DNA of 64,000 nt from Zhenhengia yiwuensis. Its GTDB lineage: Bacteria; Bacillota; Clostridia; Lachnospirales; Cellulosilyticaceae. The translations under genes were made by a program, and so were the position numbers. The notes beneath the pieces are model-generated. The model saw nothing but the letters and a program-made list of their open reading frames with translations. It was not told where the DNA came from and searched no databases. Where the stretch lies: contig NZ_JACRSY010000005.1 in the NCBI RefSeq assembly GCF_014384995.1, positions 62,001-126,000 of the forward strand, read 5' to 3'. Shown here piece after piece: positions 18,143 to 26,700 of this stretch; position 1 is the stretch's first letter; every line of letters starts with the position of its first letter.

Positions 18143-19003
18143 ATGTCTTGTAATTGTAAATTTGTAGGAACTTCTAATTGTAACTCTTGCGAACCTAATA
18201 ATAATATCCGTATACAAACTTGTGCTGGTTATGGTTTTACAAATCGTTGTAACTGTGCATGCCCACCACAACCACGTCGTCGCCCTTGGAACTGCGATAT
18301 AGATAACAACTGTGACTGCAATTGTGATTGTGGTTGCAATAATTGCGGCTGTGGCTGCGATTGTGGTTGTGTTTGCAATAATTGCGGCTGTGGCTGCGAT
18401 TGTGGTATCGAACCTCGTAGACGTCGCCGTAACCGTCGTCGTAACCGCGATTGTGACTTTGACTGTGATTGCGGCTGTGGCTGCGATTGTGACTGTGACT
18501 GCGACTGTGACCGCGACTGTGATCGCAACTGTGATCGCAACTGTGACCGCGACTGTGATCGCAACTGTGATCGCAACTGTGATCGCAACTGTGACCGCGA
18601 CTGTGACCGCGACTGTGACTGCGACTGTGACCGCGACTGTGGCCGCGACTGTGATTGTGACTGTGATCGCGATTGTGATTGCGATGATCACAACCATGCT
18701 CCCGGTATTGAACCTCGCCGTCGCCGTCGTCATCATGACTGCGGCTGTGGCTGTAACTGCAACTGTGGCTGTAACTGCGACTGTGGCTGTAACTGCGGCT
18801 GTGGCTGTAACTGCGGCTGTGGCTGTAACTGCGACTGTGGCTGTAACTGTGGCTGTAACTGCGACTGTAGCTGTAATGATCATAACCACGCTCCTGGCAT
18901 CGAACCTCGCCGCCGTCGTCGTAGCCGTAACTGCGCTTGTGACGCTTGTAGCAACTTTGGATCACCTTGCAGAAACACAACAACTTGGGGAAGATGTGAA
19001 TAA
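18143..19003 (+). CDS. Cys/Asp/Arg low-complexity protein, possible spore-coat or metal-binding protein
   Basis: A 286-residue protein I do not recognise. By hand count it has about 78 cysteines (roughly 27%). Three Cys blocks alternate Cys with Asp, Asn or Gly (period two), and the middle block switches to a period-four CDRN/CDRD repeat. The blocks are separated by Arg clusters: GIEPRRRRR (18404-18430), DDHNHAPGIEPRRRRR (18683-18730) and NDHNHAPGIEPRRRRR (18875-18922). The N-terminus, MSCNCKFVGTSNCNSC, is less repetitive. No signal peptide or membrane segment is seen. ATG 18143 follows GAGGAGG. The two 16-residue spacers differ mostly at synonymous sites, which supports real coding in this frame. 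A sporulation-like promoter and a terminator frame the gene. A disulfide- or metal-crosslinked coat protein is my inference; metallothionein-like storage is the alternative. Confidence 0.8.
   Translation: MSCNCKFVGTSNCNSCEPNNNIRIQTCAGYGFTNRCNCACPPQPRRRPWNCDIDNNCDCNCDCGCNNCGCGCDCGCVCNNCGCGCDCGIEPRRRRRNRRRNRDCDFDCDCGCGCDCDCDCDCDRDCDRNCDRNCDRDCDRNCDRNCDRNCDRDCDRDCDCDCDRDCGRDCDCDCDRDCDCDDHNHAPGIEPRRRRRHHDCGCGCNCNCGCNCDCGCNCGCGCNCGCGCNCDCGCNCGCNCDCSCNDHNHAPGIEPRRRRRSRNCACDACSNFGSPCRNTTTWGRCE
18290..18900 (+). repeat. Tandem 6/12-bp coding repeats
   Basis: Within the Cys-rich gene the DNA is built from TGY-RAY, TGY-GGY and TGY-GAY-CGY-RAY units. This makes long 6-bp and 12-bp period arrays that are much richer in G/C than the surroundings. 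Such arrays are prone to slippage, so length differences between strains are likely. Confidence 0.85.
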
Positions 19004-19022
19004 GCATATTCGCTTAAATATG

Positions 19023-19061
19023 AAAGGTGAGGCATTCTATTTAGGACGCCCCACCTTTTTT
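19023..19061 (+). terminator. Terminator of the Cys-rich gene
   Basis: AAAGGTGAGGC pairs with GCCCCACCTTT (19048-19058), followed by a T run to 19061, 20 bp after the stop codon. Confidence 0.85.
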
Positions 19062-19152
19062 ACTTCATTTCATTTATGCAATTTTTCATAGTCCTCATTC
19101 ATATACTATATTAAGCATAGCTCATGTTACTTTAGGAAAGGAGATTTAGACT

Positions 19153-19491
19153 ATGGCTATTACAAATCATATTAAAATTACCAATATCTCAGAAAAAATG
19201 CTTACTAATGTTACCTTATGCCTTAATGATCCCCTACCCGAACTCTCTAAGCTACTTGTCGTTAGAGAACGTGGCAGTTTAGACTTTGCACCAGACACAA
19301 ACAAAATTTGTCTTGGAAATTTATATCCAGAAGAAACTGCCTATCTCTATTATACAATAGGTAATGATAAACCAGAGCCCAAAACCTCTCTGTCTACCAA
19401 ACAAAATATAAAAATCCTTTTTACCCCTGAAGGCAAAGAGGATATGACAGATAACACAAAAAAGTTTATTAATTTTGAGCATTTCGACTAA
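19153..19491 (+). CDS. Small DUF11-like beta-sandwich protein
   Basis: A 112-residue protein beginning MAITNHIKITNISEKMLTNV. The pattern 'NISEKMLTNVTLCLNDPLP ... GSLDFAPDT ... LGNLYPEETAYLYYTI' resembles the DUF11/TIGR01451 conserved repeat of surface proteins, here as a free single domain without a signal peptide. RBS GGAAAGGAG precedes the ATG. It is on the same strand as the Cys-rich gene and separated by a terminator, so it has its own promoter. In clostridia such free domains occur in spore-surface or structural proteins, but no function can be assigned here. Confidence 0.65.
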   Translation: MAITNHIKITNISEKMLTNVTLCLNDPLPELSKLLVVRERGSLDFAPDTNKICLGNLYPEETAYLYYTIGNDKPEPKTSLSTKQNIKILFTPEGKEDMTDNTKKFINFEHFD

Positions 19492-19564
19492 TCCGTTCCA
19501 CTCCCCTATATCCAGCTTATTTTTATGTTATACTAATACTATACAAGTATAAAGGAGGATTGCC

Positions 19565-19999
19565 ATGAAACCAACAACTATCCTGCTCCCGATTACTCAC
19601 ACCCTTGACACTGAACTTATTTGCTACACTAAATCACTCGCTAAGGAACACAGTGCTAAGCTTATTTGTCTGTATATTACCAGTCCACTTACTCTTACTA
19701 ACTGTTACTCTTATCCAAGCTTACTTTACTCCATCTCTAACCTTAATGTAGATCTTGTTCAAATGGCTCAGGAAGATATAGCTAAAAAAATTGACCTCTT
19801 ACTTGATGACTGTGAACACGAAACAATTTGTCTTATAGGTCCTACTACAGATACCATCATCCATGTCGCTAACCAAAAAGATGTAGATCTCATTGTTATC
19901 CCTAGTCAGAAAGATGGCACGGGGAGCCGCTTTGTACTTTCTCCTAAAGAAAAGTTAGCAAAAAGGTGCAAAGCTTCTATTATTGAGTATACAAAATAA
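19565..19999 (+). CDS. Universal stress protein (UspA) family
   Basis: A 144-residue Usp-fold protein, with TTILLPITHTLDTELICYTKSLAKEHSAKL at the start split over strand 1 and helix 1. The expected ATP-loop region near the C-terminus reads VIPSQKDGTGSRFVLSP, which only loosely fits G-2x-G-9x-G(S/T), so nucleotide binding is uncertain. The ATG follows AAAGGAGG. The downstream TtcA-like gene begins 46 bp after the stop and may be co-transcribed. Confidence 0.75.
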   Translation: MKPTTILLPITHTLDTELICYTKSLAKEHSAKLICLYITSPLTLTNCYSYPSLLYSISNLNVDLVQMAQEDIAKKIDLLLDDCEHETICLIGPTTDTIIHVANQKDVDLIVIPSQKDGTGSRFVLSPKEKLAKRCKASIIEYTK

Positions 20000-20045
20000 A
20001 CTTGTTATAATGAGGGCTGACTATTTTAACAAGAGAGGTGTCACT

Positions 20046-20882
20046 GTGGAAATTAAACCTTTAGCCCAAATTGAACGTAGTATTCAAAAGAACTATCGTA
20101 AATATATATGGTCTCCTTTTATCAAGGCAATTAAGGATTATAAACTGATTGAAGAAGGAGATGTTATCGCAGTTGCTATTTCAGGTGGTAAAGATAGTCT
20201 CCTTATGGCAAAGCTTTTTCAAATGCTCCATCGTCATACAGAGATTAACTTTACCCCTATTTTTATTTCTATGGATCCTGGCTTTAATGAAGTCAATAAA
20301 AACAATCTTATCGCTAACTGTAAGCATTTAGATCTGCCTGTGCACTTCTATGACTCAGACATTTTTGAAGTGGCTGGACGTATCTCTGGCGATTATCCTT
20401 GCTATATGTGTGCCCGTATGCGCCGTGGTTTCCTCTATGCAAGAGCCAAAGAACTTGGCTGTAACAAATTAGCACTAGGCCATCATTTTGATGATGTTAT
20501 TGAAACAACTATGCTTAATGTCCTCTATGCAGGTAACTTCAAGACTATGCTTCCTAAACTACATTCTTCTAACTTTGAAGGTTTAGAACTTATTAGACCA
20601 CTCTATTATATAAGAGAAGAGTCTATCAAAAGCTTTACAACTTCTAATGGTATCCCTGCTATGAACTGTGGCTGTTCTGTAGCTGCTGGAGAAACTTCTA
20701 GTAAGCGCCGTGAGATCAAAGAACTCATTGCCACTCTTAAGAAAACGAATCCATTAGTAGATAAGTCTATTTTTAAAGCTGCTGAAAATGTTAATGTAGA
20801 TGTTGTTTTAGGTTACCAAATGAATAATCAAAAATACAGCTTCTTAGATTTCTATGATGATGAAAAAATAATAGAAGAATAA
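20046..20882 (+). CDS. ttcA: TtcA-like tRNA 2-thiocytidine synthetase
   Basis: A 278-residue PP-loop ATPase. It has SGGKDS at residues 46-51 for ATP binding, CYMCARMRRG (C119, C122), which matches the iron-sulfur CxxC of TtcA, and GHHFDDVIETTMLN. TtcA thiolates C32 of some tRNAs using an Fe-S cluster. I choose GTG 20046 because AGAGAGGTG lies at good spacing; TTG 19983 and ATG 20010 are in-frame alternatives. A free-standing TtcA-like paralogue acting on another tRNA or on a thiolated metabolite cannot be excluded. Confidence 0.85.
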   Translation: MEIKPLAQIERSIQKNYRKYIWSPFIKAIKDYKLIEEGDVIAVAISGGKDSLLMAKLFQMLHRHTEINFTPIFISMDPGFNEVNKNNLIANCKHLDLPVHFYDSDIFEVAGRISGDYPCYMCARMRRGFLYARAKELGCNKLALGHHFDDVIETTMLNVLYAGNFKTMLPKLHSSNFEGLELIRPLYYIREESIKSFTTSNGIPAMNCGCSVAAGETSSKRREIKELIATLKKTNPLVDKSIFKAAENVNVDVVLGYQMNNQKYSFLDFYDDEKIIEE

Positions 20883-20891
20883 ATATAAAAC

Positions 20892-20942
20892 AAAACCTGA
20901 TAAAAGTGCACTCGCGTACACCTCTATCAGGTTTTATTTTTA
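20892..20942. terminator. Bidirectional terminator between ttcA-like and alcohol dehydrogenase genes
   Basis: AAAACCTGATA (20892-20902) pairs with TATCAGGTTTT (20925-20935), flanked by A and T runs. It serves the convergent genes on both sides. Confidence 0.85.
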
Positions 20943-22028
20943 AAGCAGACTATCTGCATAAATTTTATAAACTTCTTCTTTAGAGATAGGTTCTGGATGA
21001 TTTTGAAGTTTTGCTTTATTAGCACACATTTCTTCTGTATAAAAAGCAATCTCTTCTTTACTTATTTCTATATCTACCCTACATAGCGCATTGAGCATTT
21101 TTTCTAAAGCTTCATAGCTTTCAAGACCTAGTAATACATGTAGTTTCTGCACCTTAGATTGGTCTTTGAAACTTCTTAGGTAAGCTTTATAAAGAATGCC
21201 ATTAGCAAGACCATGAGGAAGGCCCTTATAATAAGTAAGCGCATACCCCATACCATGTGGTAAGCTTGTGCCTGTCTGAGCAATAGCCATCCCTGCTAGC
21301 ATAGAGGCCATCATAAGACATTCTCTGCCCTCTAAGGTAAACTCTCCAGCCAGAAGTTGTGGGATACATTTTCCCCACTCCTTAAGACCTTCTACAACGA
21401 ACCCCTCACTCACTGCATTACTCTTAACACTTAAGTAGCTTTCTACTAAATGGCTCATAGCATCTACCGCAGTATGAATCGTAATGGTCTTAGGCATATC
21501 TTTCATATAATATGCATCTACAAAGGCAATTTGAGGGAATACAGTATGGCCTATATTCTTCTTCGTTTTTGCTTGATGGTCTGTTACAATAGCATATTGT
21601 GTAACTTCTGTACCTGTACCTGCAGTAGTCGGAACAGCAATAACAGGTACACTACTAAGACTACCTCCTATCAGTGTACTTCCAGTAAGCTCTGGATGCT
21701 TAAGCATTACTGCAATAGCCTTTGAAGCATCTATAGGAGAACCTCCTCCTATACCAATAACAAAGTCTACACCTTGCGCTACTCCAAAATTTTTTGCCTT
21801 CTCTACTGTCTCTAAAGATGGATTTTCTTCAACTTCATCAAATACACAGTAAGCCATATTCTGCTCCTCTAATGCCTTAATAACATCCTCTAAAGCTCCA
21901 TTCTTCTTAGCTGAATATCTCCCTGTCACAATGAGAGCCTTATTTCCTATCCCTTTTAAAAGATGTCCCTCTTTTACTACACATTCTCTTCCTATAATAA
22001 CTTTAGTAGGCATATAAAATTGAAACAT
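20940..22028 (-). CDS. Iron-containing alcohol dehydrogenase
   Basis: A 362-residue group III (Fe-dependent) alcohol dehydrogenase. The NAD site GIGGGSPIDASKAIA and the metal ligands in HTAVDAMSHLVESYLS and LPHGMGYALTYYKGLPHG are intact. I start at ATG 22028 behind GGAGGGGG, 13 codons into the longest frame. Substrate class (1,2-diols, butanol, ethanol) is not readable from sequence. It lies 19 bp after the CoA-binding protein gene, in the same direction, so the two may be an operon. Confidence 0.9.
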   Translation of the reverse strand: MFQFYMPTKVIIGRECVVKEGHLLKGIGNKALIVTGRYSAKKNGALEDVIKALEEQNMAYCVFDEVEENPSLETVEKAKNFGVAQGVDFVIGIGGGSPIDASKAIAVMLKHPELTGSTLIGGSLSSVPVIAVPTTAGTGTEVTQYAIVTDHQAKTKKNIGHTVFPQIAFVDAYYMKDMPKTITIHTAVDAMSHLVESYLSVKSNAVSEGFVVEGLKEWGKCIPQLLAGEFTLEGRECLMMASMLAGMAIAQTGTSLPHGMGYALTYYKGLPHGLANGILYKAYLRSFKDQSKVQKLHVLLGLESYEALEKMLNALCRVDIEISKEEIAFYTEEMCANKAKLQNHPEPISKEEVYKIYADSLL

Positions 22029-22047
22029 GTTCCCCCTCCTATCTAAT

Positions 22048-22416
22048 CTAATATAATCTAAGCCCAACTAATGCACAGCCTTCTAGTACCTCTACTCTAT
22101 TTGTTCTAAGTAATGCAAGTACCTCTTCACTCTGTGCACCTGGTTGAATCAGTACATATTTTATTCCCATTTCTACAATCTCCCGGGCATAACTAAGTCC
22201 ATCACGGGGATTAATGCACAAATCTACTATATCAATAATTCCTGGTATATCTTGAAGCCTTTTATAGGTAAATCCTGTCCCCTGTGGATGCACCCCATAA
22301 GTCTTATATCCTTTTTCTTTTAATTCATTACGGATTTGGTATGCATATTTAAGCGGATTATCTACATCGCCTATAACTGCCCAGTTTTTCATTTTCATAA
22401 AATCTCTTAAATGCAT
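22048..22416 (-). CDS. CoA-binding Rossmann protein (YccU-like)
   Basis: A 122-residue protein of the CoA_binding_2 family. A Rossmann nucleotide loop (WAVIGDVDNPLKYAYQI) is at about residues 13-29, and a C-terminal GCALVGLRL ends the fold. Such stand-alone domains resemble the CoA-binding part of succinyl-CoA synthetase, but their role is unknown. ATG 22416 follows AAGGAG. Confidence 0.82.
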   Translation of the reverse strand: MHLRDFMKMKNWAVIGDVDNPLKYAYQIRNELKEKGYKTYGVHPQGTGFTYKRLQDIPGIIDIVDLCINPRDGLSYAREIVEMGIKYVLIQPGAQSEEVLALLRTNRVEVLEGCALVGLRLY

Positions 22417-22441
22417 AAGTGTGCTCCTTCATTTAACTATT

Positions 22442-22702
22442 CTATCTCACCATGAGCCACGCCAAAATCAGTTGTATAATAAGTAACAAAGGCATTCCCC
22501 ATTTAAAATACCAATGTCTTGTCTTATGTCTAAACATTTCCATTCCTAGTGTAGTCCCTAGACTACCACCTATTAAGGCTACAAGGAATAAATTTTTTTC
22601 TGGAATACGATATTTCTTTTTTATTGCACGCTTCTTATCTATGAACATGATTACAAATCCAATAAGATTGATGACTACTAAATAAATAAATAGATATTTC
22701 AC
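22442..22702 (-). CDS. DUF1294 small membrane protein
   Basis: An 86-residue protein with two or three hydrophobic helices. The sequence DKKRAIKKKYRIPEKNLFL followed by GGSLGTTLGMEMFRHKT is diagnostic of DUF1294. The function of this family is not known. It lies 25 bp upstream of the CoA-binding gene and is preceded by AGGAGG. Confidence 0.85.
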   Translation of the reverse strand: MKYLFIYLVVINLIGFVIMFIDKKRAIKKKYRIPEKNLFLVALIGGSLGTTLGMEMFRHKTRHWYFKWGMPLLLIIQLILAWLMVR

Positions 22703-22835
22703 GCTTAACCTCCTCTTATAGGTTCTTGATACGCTACTAACCTTATTGTAGTGAATTATATACTTTTAATCAATAGCATAAAAATAATGGTCCTTTTACT
22801 CTCAAGAAAGTTTCTTCGTAGCTATATAAAATACT

Positions 22836-22873
22836 AAAAAAGGATATGCCTTTTAGAAGCCATATCCTTTTTT
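22836..22873 (-). terminator. Terminator overlapping the end of the exporter-like gene
   Basis: AAAAAAGGATATG (22836-22848) and CATATCCTTTTTT (22861-22873) form a perfect 13-bp stem. The stop codon lies in the loop and the last codons form one arm. Confidence 0.85.
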
Positions 22874-23842
22874 GTATTCTAAAAACTCTTCTTCTGTTAA
22901 GCTTTCTCTAAAATCTCTCTTAATTTCCAAAAAGTGCTCAAGATCATTTAGAAATTGATAAAGCATGGCACGATTTTCAAACTCTTCACGCGTAACCGGA
23001 AGCTTAGAAGCCTTAAAGTTATTTCTAAGTTCTTCAAGTTCTTCAAGTAAAGCTTTAGCCGTAATTGTCCCTCGCATACAGCCTGCTACTTTTTCTGTAA
23101 AGCTTGCAACAATTTCTGTCTCTTCAAAACACATAAAGAACTTTGTGAAGTGCTCTCTCATATAAGTAATGACTTGATACTGACTTGCTCTCATATTAAA
23201 GTATTCCGCAAAGGGTGATCCTTTTGTAAAGAGATAGTTATTGGTATATTTATAGGCCTTCTCTTGACCTTCCTTAATGCTTGTTTCCAATTTTTTATAG
23301 AGTATGTCTTCTTCGATAGAAATACATTGCGCTCTTAAAGCATAAGCCATATCCATAAAGAGCTTATACATCATTTCCTCTATATCTCTTCTACACTTAC
23401 TTAATTCACTTTCAATACTTGGCATATATAAGTTGATAATTAAAGCAATAATAACACCTACCAATATTAGAAGCATCTCATTTACAAGCAAAGCAATTGT
23501 AATACTCCCTGAGGTTAAAAGATGTGTTACAAGCACAGATGCTGGTACAATCCCCTCTCCTATATTAAGTTTTGCTGCAATAGGTATAAAAAATACCAGA
23601 AAAACGCCAAATGCAAGTGCATTAAATCCCATACTCATAAAAATTACGGAAGCTAGCCCAAGTGCAATGACTGTAGCAATAAGTCTATTAACTGCCATCT
23701 GAATGGACTGCCTCTTCGTGCTTTGTATACTTAATATGGTTATGACCGCTGCTGCCGTAGCATATTGCAATCCCATACTATTGGCAATGATTAAAGTAAT
23801 TGTAGCACCTAATCCTGTCTTAAGCGTTCGAACGCCAATCAT
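22853..23842 (-). CDS. Aromatic-acid-exporter-family membrane protein (DUF939)
   Basis: A 329-residue protein of the ArAE_1/DUF939 family. There are four or five hydrophobic segments in residues 1-145, then a cytoplasmic, charged, helical C-terminal half (REHFTKFFMCFEETEIV, GYGF end). The family is named for aromatic-acid exporters, but Gram-positive members have no proven substrate. The gene is monocistronic and ends in a terminator that shares its last codons. Confidence 0.82.
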   Translation of the reverse strand: MIGVRTLKTGLGATITLIIANSMGLQYATAAAVITILSIQSTKRQSIQMAVNRLIATVIALGLASVIFMSMGFNALAFGVFLVFFIPIAAKLNIGEGIVPASVLVTHLLTSGSITIALLVNEMLLILVGVIIALIINLYMPSIESELSKCRRDIEEMMYKLFMDMAYALRAQCISIEEDILYKKLETSIKEGQEKAYKYTNNYLFTKGSPFAEYFNMRASQYQVITYMREHFTKFFMCFEETEIVASFTEKVAGCMRGTITAKALLEELEELRNNFKASKLPVTREEFENRAMLYQFLNDLEHFLEIKRDFRESLTEEEFLEYKKGYGF

Positions 23843-24054
23843 TCTTTTAATCGTCTCTTCCTCCTTTCATCATCTCGCTCCTTGTCTACCCGTTTATCTC
23901 TTTTTATTTTATTCGCTATACATTTCCTTATTATAACATACTATTACTTTTTACTAGGCATCAAATTTTATATCTACCCCACAATTTGATATATTTCTTC
24001 TGTATGGCTTTGATATACTATAATTAAAAATTATCTTAAATGGAGTTGTATTGT

Positions 24055-24735
24055 ATGTTAAAAATTCTAGCCATGATTACTATGGTCATTGACCATCTAG
24101 CCCTTGCTTTTTTACCCTCCTCTTCTTCACTTTACTTAGTAGGAAGACTTATAGGTAGAATTGCTATGCCTATCTTTGCTTATAAAATTGCTTGTGGCTT
24201 CATTCATACAAGTAATCTAAAACGTTACGCCTATAAAATCTTACTTATGACGCTAGCAGCCCAAATTCCTTTTACACTTTTAAATAATAGGGGGAACTTT
24301 GCAGCTGAGCTTCTAACACATTGGAATATCGGTTTAACCTTTCTATCAGCTCTAGGTGTTCTCTATCTTTTGACATCTCCTAGTGAAGGACATTCACTTT
24401 CACGATTTATTATGCTTTTTATACTGTTTATAACAGCAAGTCATGCTGATTATGGAATTTATGGCCTGGCCATGGTCATTCTCTTCTACTATTTCATTAC
24501 CTATAAAACTTCTATGCTCTTAAGTACATTAAGTGTAGGCGTTCTTACTATCCTCTATTATACCTTAAGCTATCCAGCACTTGCAGGCTATATGATTAAA
24601 ATGCAGCTTCCTGCCCTCTTAGCTGTACCTCTTATTCATTATGTCCCTGATAGTAAGGTTAAACTAGGTAAGTATTTCTTTTATATTTTTTATCCTGCAC
24701 ACATGTTTATTATTTTTATTTTACAACTTCATTAA
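24055..24735 (+). CDS. TraX-family membrane protein
   Basis: A 226-residue protein with about six or seven membrane helices. LKILAMITMVIDHLALAF and GRLIGRIAMPIFAYKIACGF are the conserved start of the TraX family, named for the F-plasmid pilin N-acetyltransferase. Chromosomal TraX homologues are common in clostridia and may acylate surface polymers. I take ATG 24055, with GGAG nine bases upstream; the ATG 15 bases earlier overlaps that site. Confidence 0.85.
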   Translation: MLKILAMITMVIDHLALAFLPSSSSLYLVGRLIGRIAMPIFAYKIACGFIHTSNLKRYAYKILLMTLAAQIPFTLLNNRGNFAAELLTHWNIGLTFLSALGVLYLLTSPSEGHSLSRFIMLFILFITASHADYGIYGLAMVILFYYFITYKTSMLLSTLSVGVLTILYYTLSYPALAGYMIKMQLPALLAVPLIHYVPDSKVKLGKYFFYIFYPAHMFIIFILQLH

Positions 24736-24750
24736 ATTTTTTCACAAAAA

Positions 24751-24779
24751 TTGATATTAAATTTATTTTCTGATAAACT
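24751..24779 (+). promoter_or_regulatory. Promoter of the paired ABC exporter
   Basis: TTGATA, 17-bp spacer, TAAACT. A short inverted repeat (CTAGAC 24778-24783, GTCTAG 24802-24807) lies at the predicted 5' end of the transcript, next to the ribosome site. Confidence 0.5.
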
Positions 24780-24822
24780 AGACAAGTCTTTATCAAAAAA
24801 CGTCTAGGGGGTAGGTGAATAA

Positions 24823-26700
24823 ATGACAAAAGAAAAACCTAAATATGGCTTTATGAGCAATACGCTCTTTGCAGTAAGCACATTGTGGCACTGTGACCGT
24901 TCTATACTTTTTTATATCTTCGGCAACGTGCCTGTTATCTTACTGCTCCCTTTATGTAGTGTGTATCTACCTAAAGTTATTGTATCAGCAATAGAAGACT
25001 CCAAGGCACCTATGTATATGGTCACAGGTGTCTTATTTATTACTCTTTCTATGCTTATACTCTCGGTCCTTCAGCAATTCATTGCTGCTAGAATGGAACT
25101 TCATCATCAAAAGGTTATGAGTTATATGAAGGCGACTGTGTCTAAGAAAGCTATGAATGTCTCTTATGAGGTCATTGACAGACCAAGTACACAGGTTATG
25201 TTTAAAAAAGTTTTTGAAATGATTCAAAATGGAGAAGAAGAAGGTCTCCAGGCTATGCCTATTTTATTTGCAACACTTTTGGGGAATATCCTTGGTTTTA
25301 CTGTTTATACAGGTATTCTAAGTACCTTAAATCCTCTTATTACAGTTCTTATTATAGCAAGTACTTTTATCACTTTCTTTGTTAATAAGGCGATTAATAA
25401 ATGGGTTTTCAAAAACAGAGATAACTGGCTTAAATTAGACGTAAAACTGGCTTATTTAACTTATAAATCCGGTTCCTTTGACTGCGCCAAAGATATTCGT
25501 CTTTATCACATGAAACAATGGTTTGGGGATGTTTTTAAAAAATTCATGGCTAAGCGTATTAAATGGACAGTAACCATGCAAGGTCTCTACTATTTAGGCA
25601 ATGGAGTTGAAGCACTCTTTGTCTTACTCCGTGATGGCTTTGCCTATGGATACCTTATCTATCTTATTTGGAAAAATACCATTTCCGTAGCGGACTTTGT
25701 TCTTTATTTTGGCATTATATCAGGCTTTTCTTCTTGGTGTATGGAGATTATTAAAAGCTTCTCTAAAGCGAATAAAATTAATTTTAATCTCTGTGATATC
25801 CGCTCTTATTTAGAGCTTCAAGAAGATACGACCTCTACATATGAGAACAAAATACGTACATCAACTCTGGATGAAACAGCTGCATCTTGTGTAGCTTCTA
25901 ATCCTATGCCTTGCCAAATAGAACTTGAGAATGTGTCTTACTGTTATGAAGGTGAGGACACTCCAACACTAAAAAATATTAATCTCTTGATTAAGCCTGG
26001 GGAAAAGATAGCCGTTGTAGGCGCAAACGGGGCTGGAAAAACAACCTTTGTTAAGCTGGTATGTGGACTCTACACCCCCACTACAGGTACCGTAAAAGTC
26101 AACGACTGTAATTCTACTGCCTATGATAAACAAACTTACTATAATCTGTTTGCACCTGTATTCCAAGATGTACGCCTTTTACCTATGTCTATTGTCAAAA
26201 ACATTACACTTTGTGACCAAGATCAGGTGGATGAGGCAAGGCTCCTAGAGTGTCTTAGCCTTTCAGGTATGGATGAAGTTGTTGCTAAGCTTCCTGATGG
26301 TCTAGATACTTTACTTGTACGAGATATTAATGAAAAGGCTATTCAGCTATCTGGTGGTGAGCAGCAAAAACTGATGCTTGCTAGAGCCCTTTATAAAAAT
26401 GCTCCCATTATGATTTTGGACGAACCTACAGCAGCTCTTGACCCTATTGCTGAAAATGCTATGTATCTTAAATACAATGAACTCACCGCGCATACGACCT
26501 CCATCTTCATTTCTCACAGATTAGCAAGCACAAGATTCTGTGACCGTATTATCCTAATTGAAAATGGAGAAATCGTTGAAATAGGCAGTCATGAAGAGCT
26601 TCTAGCACTTGGGCAAAAATATGCCAAGATGTTTGAAATTCAAGCACAATATTATAAAGAACAAGAGGAGGAAGATGAGCATGAAGAATCTATTTGCTGA
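24823..26700 (+). CDS. ABC exporter half-transporter A
   Basis: A 625-residue fused membrane-ATPase half-transporter. Six membrane segments are in residues about 30-330. The nucleotide-binding domain has Walker A GANGAGKTT, signature LSGGEQQK, Walker B MIMILDEPTAALDP and H-loop ISHRLAS, all canonical. It overlaps the next gene by 26 bp, so translation is coupled and the two halves probably form a heterodimer. Substrate (peptide, lipid or drug) is unknown; no leader peptide or bacteriocin gene lies nearby. Confidence 0.92.
   Translation: MTKEKPKYGFMSNTLFAVSTLWHCDRSILFYIFGNVPVILLLPLCSVYLPKVIVSAIEDSKAPMYMVTGVLFITLSMLILSVLQQFIAARMELHHQKVMSYMKATVSKKAMNVSYEVIDRPSTQVMFKKVFEMIQNGEEEGLQAMPILFATLLGNILGFTVYTGILSTLNPLITVLIIASTFITFFVNKAINKWVFKNRDNWLKLDVKLAYLTYKSGSFDCAKDIRLYHMKQWFGDVFKKFMAKRIKWTVTMQGLYYLGNGVEALFVLLRDGFAYGYLIYLIWKNTISVADFVLYFGIISGFSSWCMEIIKSFSKANKINFNLCDIRSYLELQEDTTSTYENKIRTSTLDETAASCVASNPMPCQIELENVSYCYEGEDTPTLKNINLLIKPGEKIAVVGANGAGKTTFVKLVCGLYTPTTGTVKVNDCNSTAYDKQTYYNLFAPVFQDVRLLPMSIVKNITLCDQDQVDEARLLECLSLSGMDEVVAKLPDGLDTLLVRDINEKAIQLSGGEQQKLMLARALYKNAPIMILDEPTAALDPIAENAMYLKYNELTAHTTSIFISHRLASTRFCDRIILIENGEIVEIGSHEELLALGQKYAKMFEIQAQYYKEQEEEDEHEESIC

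Noticed and set aside
18290..18900. Possible CRISPR array or satellite
   Set aside because: Units are 6 or 12 bp, in coding frame, with no unique spacers of 30 bp or more and no cas genes in the window.
18116..19091. Long open frames on the opposite strand and in other frames of the Cys-rich gene
   Set aside because: The 6-bp period makes all frames repetitive and free of stops. Only the plus-strand frame from 18143 has a strong ribosome site, a fitting terminator and synonymous repeat differences.
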